NCBI RefSeq assembly: GCF_900187015.1
Contig: NZ_LT906479.1
Location: 3,472,001 to 3,536,000 of the forward strand
DNA: 64,000 nucleotides
Direction of reading: 5' to 3'
Origin: Serratia ficaria
Lineage (GTDB): Bacteria; Pseudomonadota; Gammaproteobacteria; Enterobacterales; Enterobacteriaceae
The notes under the pieces were generated by a model, which saw only the letters and a list, made by a program, of their open reading frames with translations, did no database searches and was not told where the DNA came from. The translations under genes and the position numbers were made by a program. Below are positions 36,780 to 45,153 of the stretch, one piece after another (the first letter of the stretch is position 1; each line of letters starts with the position of its first letter).

Positions 36780-37847
36780 TCAGGGAACCAGAATAACCTT
36801 GATCGAGTCGGTGGAATCCGCCAGGGCGAACGCCTGGTCCCATTCATTTAATGAATAACTGTGGGTCACCACTCCGGTTGAGGTCACCAACCCGCGTTCA
36901 AACAGGTCGATGGCGATTTCATAGCTGTAAGGCGCCAGATGCGCGCCGCGAATATCCAGCTCCTTGCGGTCGCCGATGATCGACCAATCGACGGTGGTTT
37001 CCTTGCCGAATACGCTGAATTCGACGAAACGCCCCAGCTTGCGGATCATCTGCAGCCCCTGGGTTACGCCGATCGGCGCGCCGGTGGCTTCGATATAAAC
37101 GTCGCAGCCGTAGCCGCCGGTCAGCGATTTGACTATCTGGTCGGCATCTTCCTTTAACGGGTTGATCACCACGTCGGCGCCGAAGGCTTTCGCCAGCGCC
37201 AGGCGCTCGTCGATGGCGTCGATGACGATAAGCTTCTTCGGCGTCTTCAGCCGGGCGACCTGCACCATGCACAGCCCCAGCGGCCCGGCGCCGGCCAGCA
37301 CCACCACGTCGTCCAGCTGAATATCCCCGCGCGCCACGGTGTGGATCGCGCAGGCCATAGGTTCGATCAGCACCGCGTCTTCATGGCTGAGGCTTTCCGG
37401 GATCTTGTGCACGATGGCGTTTTCCGAGAAGCGCATGTATTCCGCCATGCCGCCCTCCGCCACGTCTTTCTGGAAGCCGTAGATGTTGTGGGTTTCACAC
37501 ATCCAGTAGCTGCCGGATTTGCAATAGCGGCAGTCCCAGCAGGGAACGATCTGTTCGGCGATCACCCGCTCGCCGATCCGGTACTTCCCCTCCGCGCCCT
37601 CGCCCATGGCGGCGATGCGGCCGTAAAACTCGTGGCCGGGCACCACCGGCGGCTTGACCCACGGGTTTTCCCCCCAGAACATCTGCGCGCCGTTTTTGCA
37701 CTTGCAGTCGCCGGCGCAGATGCCGCAGCCTTCCACCTTGATCACCAACTCGCGGGCCTTCGGCAGCGGCGTAGGGACCTGCTCAAAACGATAATCCTGC
37801 GGTCCGTGGCACACTACGGCGCGCATTTTTTCAGGCAACTGGCTCAT
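36780..37847 (-). CDS. Zinc-dependent polyol dehydrogenase, erythritol/L-threitol or pentitol type
   Basis: This 355-residue medium-chain dehydrogenase starts at ATG 37847 with GGAGGG upstream. Catalytic zinc residues are in CGICAGDCKC near 40, with GHEFYG following; the structural zinc cluster is CWDCRYCKSGSYWMC near 105-119; the NAD site is GAGPLGLCMVQVA near 187. It resembles enzymes annotated as erythritol/L-threitol dehydrogenase. Given the L-xylulose kinase and two epimerases downstream, oxidation of L-arabinitol or xylitol to L-xylulose fits better. It is the first gene of the operon. Confidence 0.9.
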   Translation of the reverse strand: MSQLPEKMRAVVCHGPQDYRFEQVPTPLPKARELVIKVEGCGICAGDCKCKNGAQMFWGENPWVKPPVVPGHEFYGRIAAMGEGAEGKYRIGERVIAEQIVPCWDCRYCKSGSYWMCETHNIYGFQKDVAEGGMAEYMRFSENAIVHKIPESLSHEDAVLIEPMACAIHTVARGDIQLDDVVVLAGAGPLGLCMVQVARLKTPKKLIVIDAIDERLALAKAFGADVVINPLKEDADQIVKSLTGGYGCDVYIEATGAPIGVTQGLQMIRKLGRFVEFSVFGKETTVDWSIIGDRKELDIRGAHLAPYSYEIAIDLFERGLVTSTGVVTHSYSLNEWDQAFALADSTDSIKVILVP

Positions 37848-37888
37848 CAATCCCTCCAAAAACAAACGTTAAGTTACTGTAAAATAGC

Positions 37889-37906
37889 AATGTTGACGTT
37901 GTCATT
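37889..37906. promoter_or_regulatory. LacI-type operator 1 of the pentitol operon
   Basis: AATGTTGACGTTGTCATT is an 18-bp dyad centred on CG, as in LacI-family sites. It lies 41 bp before the dehydrogenase start codon. Its inverse complement recurs with one base changed at 37984-38001. Confidence 0.7.
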
Positions 37907-37983
37907 TTTATGCAAATAAAAAAAAGGTTAAATTAACCTAATGATTTTAATTGATTTAACATAAGAAACCTCGAAAAACAGAA

Positions 37984-38001
37984 AATGACAACGTAAACAT
38001 T
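37984..38001. promoter_or_regulatory. LacI-type operator 2 of the pentitol operon
   Basis: AATGACAACGTAAACATT is the inverse complement of operator 1 except for one base. Centres are 95 bp apart, close to nine helical turns, so a repressor tetramer or two dimers could loop the DNA. Confidence 0.7.
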
Positions 38002-38035
38002 GACCATCATATAACCAAAGCTGCAAAAATAATTG

Positions 38036-38051
38036 TTTGATCGAAATCACA
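38036..38051. promoter_or_regulatory. CRP-like site upstream of the pentitol operon
   Basis: TTTGATCGAAATCACA matches the TGTGA-N6-TCACA CRP consensus except for one base in the left half. It lies next to operator 2, on the upstream side of the operon, as expected for cAMP-CRP activation of a sugar operon. Confidence 0.6.
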
Positions 38052-38393
38052 TATCGTTAACATTGCGGCTAAAAATGCTACAAACCCGACAGCGATCCCA
38101 CTATGAATGAGGTGAAAGATCGCCGGAGGATCCTTGCAGAGGGGCAATGGTTTGAAAATAAACAGAAACAGTCTAGCCGATGCCGCAGTAGCGGTATCGC
38201 ATCCGCTCATATCGGGAAGAGTTTGCCCGGTACGGCATGACGCTTCTCCACGCGTTGATGCGTTTTTTAAACGGCGTTTACATACTGAAGAAAAGGCGCG
38301 GTTCAGGCATAGCAAGCGCCGGTAAAGGCGTTGGGAGGATAAACAGAGGGGGAACACAGGGGCCAGGCGCAACGCCTGGCCCGATAAAGCAGG
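38052..38393. other. Intergenic region between pentitol operon and tmaR
   Basis: This 340-bp stretch holds no supported gene. It includes a perfect 10-bp hairpin, GGGCCAGGCG at 38360-38369 and its complement at 38373-38382, just after the tmaR stop codon; it may end the tmaR transcript, although the T-tract after it is weak. Confidence 0.5.
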
Positions 38394-38726
<333 letters not shown>

Positions 38727-38872
38727 TTAGTAATACACAGATTCATTTGCTTACGGCCACAATGGCACCAAGATACAGGTTTGTGGCGGTCAGGCACAAC
38801 TCTCATTGCCTTATCTTACCCACTTTAGGCCATCGGCCAAAACCGAAAGCGCTCGCTTCATGATCTGACCCC

Positions 38873-39940
38873 TTATTCAGGACCGCCGGCGGTGCACACC
38901 TTGAGCAGGTCGCCAAGCTCCTCCAACTGCCGCGCCAGTACCATGCTCAGCCACACATAGCCGTAAATCGGCGCTTCGCCGTGTTGGCTGACGCTGGCCT
39001 CGCGCATCAGGATTTGCAACTCGCCGGCGATTTCCCCCAGTTGCCCCGCCGCGGCCTGCCGCCGTTGCTGCGGCCCTTCACGCATCAGCGCCGCCAGCGA
39101 CGCCAATGAACTCAGCGTCAGCAGCTGGGCGCTGCGCAAAGTCTTGGCATTCAGCATGATGAAGTGAGTCTCGCGCGAGGCCCAGTAGGCATCGGCCAAC
39201 AGCTCCAGCGTGCACACCAGGTTGCGGCTGAGGGTCTGCACCGCTTCGAACACCGCCCTGGGGATATGGGTTTCCTTGCTGCCGGGCACGATCAGGCCGC
39301 GCAGCTTGACCACCTGATTAAGCAAGTCTTTCAGCTGCGGCTCCAACCGCGGCCGCTCAATCACGTTGGGCGAAAGATAGGCGCTATAGATCCTGCCGGC
39401 GTTCTGCAGGCAGTCGGCCATCTGCATGCGCCACAGAATATAGGCCCGCTGCGGGTAAATGCTGGTGAACAGCAGCGCCAGCAGGGAACCGAAGATCACA
39501 TCGCCGCTGCGCCACAGCGCGGTATGCATGTCGCCGGCGCCGGCGCCGCACACCACCGCCAGCGTGATCCCCACCAGCAACGCCATATAAGGCCGCTTGC
39601 CCAGCGTCAGGTAGCCGCAGAGAAACATCACCCCCCCGCACCAGGCCAGCATCAGCGGCAGCGAATACAGTTCCAGATACAGGGCGATCAGCCCGGAGGC
39701 GGCGCCGAACACCGTGCCGGCGATGCGCTGCAGCGCCCTTTGCAGCACGTTGCCCCAGAAAGATATCGGCCCCATCACCACCACCAGGGTGATCAGCGGC
39801 CAGGTGCCTTCGGGCACCTCCAGCAGGCGGATAAGCAGGAAGGTCAGGATAAACGCCAACCCGATGCGCACCCCGTGCACGATGCGGTAATGGCGGTAGG
39901 TCAGCAGTTCAAACGGCGAAATCTTTCTGTCGAGGCGCAC
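38873..39940 (-). CDS. yeeA: YeeA-like FUSC-family inner-membrane protein
   Basis: This 355-residue protein has about six membrane segments in its N-terminal half (FILTFLLIRLLEVPEGTWP, MGPISFWGNVLQRALQRI, GTVFGAASGLIALYL) and a cytoplasmic helical C-terminal half. It matches YeeA by sequence pattern and by its place beside tmaR. The family includes aromatic acid exporters, but the substrate of YeeA is unknown to me. Confidence 0.88.
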   Translation of the reverse strand: MRLDRKISPFELLTYRHYRIVHGVRIGLAFILTFLLIRLLEVPEGTWPLITLVVVMGPISFWGNVLQRALQRIAGTVFGAASGLIALYLELYSLPLMLAWCGGVMFLCGYLTLGKRPYMALLVGITLAVVCGAGAGDMHTALWRSGDVIFGSLLALLFTSIYPQRAYILWRMQMADCLQNAGRIYSAYLSPNVIERPRLEPQLKDLLNQVVKLRGLIVPGSKETHIPRAVFEAVQTLSRNLVCTLELLADAYWASRETHFIMLNAKTLRSAQLLTLSSLASLAALMREGPQQRRQAAAGQLGEIAGELQILMREASVSQHGEAPIYGYVWLSMVLARQLEELGDLLKVCTAGGPE

Positions 39941-40033
39941 AATGCATCCGGTTAATACGGGCCAGAGGCTTAGTTTAGCGGAGGAAGACGACGGGAGAAA
40001 AGGCGAATGAGGCGTCCCCCATTCGCCCCCGGC

Positions 40034-40801
40034 CTAGGCGACGTACTTGTCGACCAGCGCACGCAGGACGGCGGCGGTTTCCGCATCCATTACGCCGTCA
40101 TACTTTTGCTGACGGAAATGCAGCTGGAAAGCGCGCACCAGCTGGCGGTACCCTTCTGCATTGGTGGCCGCCGAGGTGTCGTAGCCGTATTTGGCGAACA
40201 GCGCCAGCAGTTCCTGCTGCGCAGGCAGGCCCTGGCTGCAATAGCTTTGCTGATGCCGCTGCTTTACCGCGTCGTCGTACCAGGCGCCGACCCCGGCCTG
40301 ATGCAGCTGCCGCCAGGGGAACTGCGGGCCCGGATCGCTCTTGCGGCCCGGCGCGATGTCGGAGTGGGCCACCACGTTGACCGGGGTGATATCCGGGTAG
40401 CGCTGCAGGATGTTTTGCGCCAGCCGGGTCACCGCCGCAATCTGCTGCGGATCAAACGGCGGAAAGGTGATGTCTTCTCCATCGCCGCTCGCCAGGTTGA
40501 CGATCTCGATGCCGATCGCCGTGTCGTTGAGGTTATTGCGGTTGCCCCACTGGCTGGCCCCGGCGTGCCAGGCGCGTTCGTTCTCGTCCACCAGGTTGAA
40601 AATGCGCACGCCGCTGAAGCCGGCGGCCTGGTAACCGGGATCGGTCGGATCCGGCACCAGATAATGGGCGCTGACCGACTTGCCGGTCAGGGACTGGACG
40701 GAATCGACAAAATTTTGCGCCGTATAATGCAGCACCAGGAAGCGCACGCGGTGGCCAAAGCTGGCGACCGAACGGTAGCTGTTGTAATCAATCTTGAACA
40801 T
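40034..40801 (-). CDS. AmiD-like N-acetylmuramoyl-L-alanine amidase, cytoplasmic form
   Basis: This 255-residue enzyme cleaves the MurNAc-L-alanine bond. It has an Amidase_2 domain (VLHYTAQ near 22-28, SAHYLVP, AWHAGASQW, IGIEIVN, AHSDIAPGRKSDPGPQFPW) and a C-terminal peptidoglycan-binding helix bundle. It aligns along its whole length with the E. coli lipoprotein AmiD but has no signal peptide or lipobox; ATG 40801 follows AGAGGGA. It may therefore act on recycled anhydro-muropeptides in the cytoplasm, as AmpD does, or need lysis to reach the wall. It is divergent from an S24 repressor with four half-sites between them. Confidence 0.9.
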   Translation of the reverse strand: MFKIDYNSYRSVASFGHRVRFLVLHYTAQNFVDSVQSLTGKSVSAHYLVPDPTDPGYQAAGFSGVRIFNLVDENERAWHAGASQWGNRNNLNDTAIGIEIVNLASGDGEDITFPPFDPQQIAAVTRLAQNILQRYPDITPVNVVAHSDIAPGRKSDPGPQFPWRQLHQAGVGAWYDDAVKQRHQQSYCSQGLPAQQELLALFAKYGYDTSAATNAEGYRQLVRAFQLHFRQQKYDGVMDAETAAVLRALVDKYVA

Positions 40802-40893
40802 CGTAAATTCCCTCTTCTCGGTTGATTTCACTGAACGGCTCATCATCATGACTGGCCGTTCTCTCGGCGTGAGCCTGCAGACCCCCTCTTTGT

Positions 40894-40959
40894 TTTAGCT
40901 AAACGCTAAATCTCGCGCAAGCGTTTTTTAGCAAAAACGTTATTTACCTTTTTGCTAAA
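40894..40959. promoter_or_regulatory. Four operator half-sites between amidase and S24 repressor
   Basis: TTTAGC occurs at 40894-40899 and 40927-40932, and its complement GCTAAA at 40905-40910 and 40954-40959. The first pair is a 17-bp dyad; the second pair extends to TTTAGCAAAAA and TTTTTGCTAAA. This fits two operators for a repressor dimer that controls both divergent genes, including itself. Confidence 0.65.
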
Positions 40960-40977
40960 GAGTGAGATCATCCGCAG

Positions 40978-41724
40978 ATGGAAACTAAAGAAATAAGACG
41001 CAACAACCTGCGCGAACTGATGGCCCGCTACGCCCGGCAAGGCGTCAACCAGAACGAGTTCGCCGCCCTGGTTGAATCCTCTGCGCCCACGCTGAGCCAA
41101 ATCATCGGTGAAAAATCCTCCCGCAATCTTGGCGACAACCTCGCCAGGCGGATAGAGGCCAGGCTGGATCTGCCCAAAGGCTGGTTTGACGTGTTTCATG
41201 AAAAGCAGCTGACCCGTCCGTTCGACAACGTGGCGGCAGAATCCGACTTTCAACCCGCCCGCCTGAAACCGGTGGTGTGGGAGGACACCGAACAGGACAA
41301 GGAAGAGTTCGTGGAGATCCCGCTGCTGGATATCGATTTTTCCGCCGGCGACGGCTGCTATGAAATCGTCGATCGCGAAGAGTTTTCGCTGATCTTCCGC
41401 CGCTACTATCTGCACAAGATGGGGGTGGCGGTGAACGCGGCGCGGATTATCCGCATCTCGGGCTCCAGCATGGAGCCGCGCCTGCAGGATGGCGACGTGG
41501 TGGGCATCAATACCGACGACACCCGCATTCGCGAAGGCAAGACCTACGCGATACGCCACGGCAACCTGCTGCGGGTGAAAATTTTGATCGAGCAGCCCGA
41601 CGGCGGCGTCGTCATCCGCTCGCTCAACCGGGAAGAATATCAGGACGAGCACCTCAGCTACCAGCAGCGCAAAGAGCAGCTGGTGGTGCTGGGGCGGGTG
41701 TTCTGGTCTTCGTCGTCCTGGTGA
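40978..41724 (+). CDS. S24 (LexA/CI-type) self-cleaving transcriptional repressor
   Basis: This 248-residue protein has an N-terminal helix-turn-helix (NQNEFAALVESSAPTLSQIIGEK near 24-46) and a C-terminal S24 peptidase domain. The Ser-Lys dyad is visible as Ser164 (SGSSMEPRL) and Lys201 (LLRVKILI). A likely self-cleavage bond is Ala123-Gly124 (DFSAGDG), as in LexA and lambda CI. It should be inactivated by RecA filaments after DNA damage. It is divergent from the AmiD-like amidase and has no phage neighbours. Confidence 0.9.
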   Translation: METKEIRRNNLRELMARYARQGVNQNEFAALVESSAPTLSQIIGEKSSRNLGDNLARRIEARLDLPKGWFDVFHEKQLTRPFDNVAAESDFQPARLKPVVWEDTEQDKEEFVEIPLLDIDFSAGDGCYEIVDREEFSLIFRRYYLHKMGVAVNAARIIRISGSSMEPRLQDGDVVGINTDDTRIREGKTYAIRHGNLLRVKILIEQPDGGVVIRSLNREEYQDEHLSYQQRKEQLVVLGRVFWSSSSW

Positions 41725-41739
41725 CGCGCAACCGGGCGC

Positions 41740-42849
41740 TTACTTGAAGTCCACCACCATCTGCTGCTGGATCGTCAGGCCGCGGGTCGACTGCACGCAG
41801 CTGTGGATGTAGTCGGTAAAGCGCGGCGGCTTCGGCATGCCCAGCTTGAGTATCTTCTCATTGCTGAAACGCACGTTGAGCATGGCGAATGACCCGTACA
41901 GCCGCATCGCTTTCAGCATCAGCCGCTCATTGCACGGGCCGAAGATATCTTTCAGCTGCCTGCGCATTTTTACCAGCGCGTCATAGTTGACCTGCGCGTA
42001 AGCATCGCCGACCGGCGCCTTTTCCAGCGCGGCGGCCATGGCGCGATCGATATCGGCGAAGCTGACGCTGCTCCCTTCCCCGGCGGAAATATGGTAGACG
42101 TCGTTTTCCAGCGGGCCGCTGTTCATCAGCATCACCAGCGCGTCGGCGCAGTAATCCGCCGGGATCACATCGATGTTATCCTGCAGCGAGCACATGAACT
42201 TGCGCAGCATCAGCGCCATGCTGAACACCCAAAAAATGCTGCTGGAGGGCTGGCAGCCGAGGCGGGTATGGCCCACCACAATCGACGGCCGGGCGATCAC
42301 CAGCGGCAGCTGCGGGCAGCGCTGGCGCATCAGCTGCTCAATGGTGGATTTGGAACGGGTGTACTCCACCAGATGCTCGGCGCCCTCTTCAAACTCGCCG
42401 CTTTCCGCCACCAGCGAACCCGGCTCAGGCGCACAGGACATCGCGGTGCCGACGTGCAGGAAACGTTGCAGCCCTTTTACCTGCGCCATTCTTTCGGCAA
42501 AGGCCAGCGTGCCCTCCACATTCACTTTCCAAATGAGCGGGTTATTGCCGAATGACGCAACCGCCGCACAATTGATAACGTGCGTGACATTATCGATACG
42601 CGAGTCAGATAAAAAAGCTTCCGGCTCGGATAAGTCGCCCAACAATATATTTTCTTTCGTTATTTTAGATAATAGATTGGCGGCGACATTAAATTTTTCC
42701 ATATTGGCTTTTATACGCGCCAACCCCCGCGGCGCATCCTCTGCACGCACTAACAACAGGCAGTTAATGTTTTGATTTTCATTCAGTAACTTCTCAAGAA
42801 CCGCACCACCGAGAAAGCCGGTAGCGCCAGTCAACAGCAGCGTTTTCAT
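41740..42849 (-). CDS. NAD-binding_4 thioester-reductase-like protein
   Basis: This 369-residue protein is an extended SDR fold (TLLLTGATGFLGGAVLEKLL at 3-22; active-site Tyr-Lys as YTRSKS near 162-167; VIARPSIVVGH near 184). It matches the family of fatty acyl-CoA reductases and the terminal reductase domains of NRPS and polyketide enzymes, yet it stands alone with no synthase near it. I chose ATG 42849, following GGATAA. It may reduce an acyl thioester or act on a lipid; no substrate can be named. Confidence 0.85.
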   Translation of the reverse strand: MKTLLLTGATGFLGGAVLEKLLNENQNINCLLLVRAEDAPRGLARIKANMEKFNVAANLLSKITKENILLGDLSEPEAFLSDSRIDNVTHVINCAAVASFGNNPLIWKVNVEGTLAFAERMAQVKGLQRFLHVGTAMSCAPEPGSLVAESGEFEEGAEHLVEYTRSKSTIEQLMRQRCPQLPLVIARPSIVVGHTRLGCQPSSSIFWVFSMALMLRKFMCSLQDNIDVIPADYCADALVMLMNSGPLENDVYHISAGEGSSVSFADIDRAMAAALEKAPVGDAYAQVNYDALVKMRRQLKDIFGPCNERLMLKAMRLYGSFAMLNVRFSNEKILKLGMPKPPRFTDYIHSCVQSTRGLTIQQQMVVDFK

Positions 42850-43105
42850 AATAATTATCCACAATGGCATTGAATGAGGCTGATTGTATGCGTGGATATT
42901 TAAACAAATATTAAATAAAACCTCGGAGTGTTTAGTTATCTTTTCTTAATATTATCTTAAGAATGTTTTGAAACACCCGCGCGGCATTTGGTAACAAATT
43001 GGCGTTAAAATGACGGGAGTTAATCAGCGTCGTTTAAATATCATTGATGTTGTCTCTGATTTAATTTACTTCTCAGCATAACTTTTCTTTTCCCCTGGAG
43101 GGCGT

Positions 43106-43315
43106 ATGACCTATAACCAAAAAGTTTGGTTGGGTATATTACTGCTGTGCAGTTTTTTTTGGCTGGCGGTGATCGGCGGTATTTCTTCGCTCAATGGCGA
43201 CCTTGAGCGCGTCGGTCAGCATCGCCAGAGCGACGAGCTGGCGGCGCAACACGGCCAAATCCATCACGACACCCGCACGGCGCAAGGGACTCCCCCCTTG
43301 CCGCCAACCGCCTGA
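43106..43315 (+). CDS. Small single-pass membrane protein
   Basis: This 69-residue protein has a very good ribosome site (GGAGG, 5 nt before ATG). One hydrophobic segment spans residues about 8-26 (WLGILLLCSFFWLAVIGGI), followed by a hydrophilic, His/Gln-rich tail. It resembles no protein I can name. The promoter side (42850-43105) is AT-rich. Confidence 0.65.
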   Translation: MTYNQKVWLGILLLCSFFWLAVIGGISSLNGDLERVGQHRQSDELAAQHGQIHHDTRTAQGTPPLPPTA

Positions 43316-43387
43316 TCCCCCCGTTATGGGTAGGGACAAGCACCGCTAACGATCCTATGATGCCCTGAGATTTACAGGGAGATAAAA

Positions 43388-43576
43388 ATGACTCGAAAGC
43401 TGGATAGCTTGCCCCAGGCGGAACGTGAAAAAATCGAAGCCGACTTATTGGCCATCAGCGTTATCTATAACGAACGCTACGGCATCGCCTCCACTCAGGC
43501 CGATGCGGAACAACAGGTGCCCGAACACCTGCGCGCCTATTTTTTTCAGCGTCTGAATTACTACCGCGGTGCGTAA
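43388..43576 (+). CDS. Small conserved-type hypothetical protein
   Basis: This 62-residue soluble protein starts after CAGGGAG. It opens MTRKLDSLPQAEREKI and ends with YFFQRLNYYRGA. It is charged and predicted helical. It lies 90 bp before sbcB on the same strand and may share its transcript. I do not recognise a family. Confidence 0.65.
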   Translation: MTRKLDSLPQAEREKIEADLLAISVIYNERYGIASTQADAEQQVPEHLRAYFFQRLNYYRGA

Positions 43577-43665
43577 TAACGCGCATTTCGCTAACCACCG
43601 CTTGGCATCGCGCATCTCGCCGTTACAATAGGGGCATATTCATTCGCCACTGAAGAGATGCGATT

Positions 43666-45093
43666 TTGAGCAGCAAGGCACCGGCCACATTCTACATCCA
43701 CGACTACGAAACCTTCGGCAAAAGCCCATCGATGGACCGCCCGGCGCAGTTTGCCGGCGTGCGCACCGACATGGATTTCAACATCATCGAAGAGCCGCTG
43801 GTGATCTATTGCGCCCCGGCCGATGATTACCTGCCGGAGCCAGAAGCGGTGATGATCACCGGCATCACGCCGCAGCAGGCGCGGGCCAAAGGCGTCAACG
43901 AGGCGGAATTCGCCCGCCAGATCCATCAGGCGTTCAGCGTGCCCGGCACCTGTATTTTGGGATACAACAATATCCGCTTCGATGACGAAGTCAGCCGCAA
44001 CATTTTCTACCGCAGCTTCTACGATCCCTATGCCTACAGCTGGCAAAACGGCAACTCGCGCTGGGATCTGCTGGACGTGATGCGCGCCTGCCATGCGCTG
44101 CGCCCGGACGGCATCGTCTGGCCGGAAAACGAAGAGGGTTTCCCCAGCTTCCGTCTGGAACACCTGACCCGCGCCAACGGCGTCGAGCATACCCAGGCGC
44201 ACGACGCCATGTCGGACGTTTACGCCACCATCGCCATGGCCAGGCTGGTCAAGCAGGCGCAGCCGCGGCTGTTTGATTTTCTGCTGCAGCACCGCAACAA
44301 GCACAAGCTGAATGCGCTGATCGACATCGCCGAAATGACCCCGCTGGTGCACGTTTCCGGCATGTTCGGCGCTGCGCGCGGCAACACCAGCTGGGTTTCG
44401 CCGCTGGCCTGGCACCCGGACAACAAGAACGCGGTGATCATGTGCGACCTGGCCGGCGACATGACCCCGTTGCTGACCCTGAGCGCCGAGCAGCTGCGCG
44501 AGCGGCTGTATACCCGCCGCGACGAGTTGGCCGCTGGCCAGGCGCCGGTGCCGATCAAGCTGGTACACATCAACAAGTGCCCGGTGCTGGCGCCGGCCAA
44601 AACGCTGCTGCCGGAAAATGCCGAGCGGCTGGGCATCGATCGCCAGGCCTGCCTGCAGAATCTGCAGCTGCTGCGTCAGCATCCGGAAGTGCGCGAAAAA
44701 GTGGTGGCGCTGTTTGCCGAAGCCGAGCCTTTCAAGGGGTCCGATGACGTCGACGCCCGGCTGTACGACGGTTTCTTCAGCGATGCCGACAAGGCGGCGA
44801 TGAAGATTATCCAGCAAACCAAGCCGCAAAACCTGCCGGCGCTGGATCTGGCCTTCAGCGACGATCGCATGAAAGAGCTGCTGTTCCGCTTCCGCGCGCG
44901 CAACTACCCGAATACGCTGGACGACGCCGAGCAGCGCCGCTGGCTGCAACACCGGCAGGAAGCGCTGAGCGCGGAGCGGGTGCAGAATTACCTGCTGCAG
45001 CTGGAAGCGTTGTATAACCTGCACGAAGGGGACAAAGAAAAAACCGCGCTGCTGAAAGCGCTGTTTGACTACGGCCGCGAGCTGGCGGGCTAA
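43666..45093 (+). CDS. sbcB: Exodeoxyribonuclease I
   Basis: This 475-residue 3'-5' single-strand exonuclease acts in recombination and mismatch repair. It follows E. coli SbcB closely: DEDDh exonuclease motif FYIHDYETFGKSP near 8-20, GYNNIRFDDEVSRNIFYR near 99-116, HDAMSDVYATIAMARL near 180-195, then the SH3-like and C-terminal helical domains (NAVIMCDLAGDMTPL; FKGSDDVDARLYDGFFSDADK). The start is TTG at 43666, after AAGAGATG; the nearby ATG is out of frame. A bidirectional terminator follows. Confidence 0.96.
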   Translation: MSSKAPATFYIHDYETFGKSPSMDRPAQFAGVRTDMDFNIIEEPLVIYCAPADDYLPEPEAVMITGITPQQARAKGVNEAEFARQIHQAFSVPGTCILGYNNIRFDDEVSRNIFYRSFYDPYAYSWQNGNSRWDLLDVMRACHALRPDGIVWPENEEGFPSFRLEHLTRANGVEHTQAHDAMSDVYATIAMARLVKQAQPRLFDFLLQHRNKHKLNALIDIAEMTPLVHVSGMFGAARGNTSWVSPLAWHPDNKNAVIMCDLAGDMTPLLTLSAEQLRERLYTRRDELAAGQAPVPIKLVHINKCPVLAPAKTLLPENAERLGIDRQACLQNLQLLRQHPEVREKVVALFAEAEPFKGSDDVDARLYDGFFSDADKAAMKIIQQTKPQNLPALDLAFSDDRMKELLFRFRARNYPNTLDDAEQRRWLQHRQEALSAERVQNYLLQLEALYNLHEGDKEKTALLKALFDYGRELAG

Positions 45094-45099
45094 TACGCA

Positions 45100-45125
45100 A
45101 AAAAGGCCGCATAAGCGGCCTTTTT
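45100..45125. terminator. Bidirectional terminator between sbcB and plaP
   Basis: AAAAAGGCCGC, loop ATAA, GCGGCCTTTTT gives a strong hairpin with A- and T-runs on both sides, so it can end both convergent transcripts. Confidence 0.88.
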
Positions 45126-45153
45126 CTTTAATCGCGTAAAGCGTTCTTTCGCG

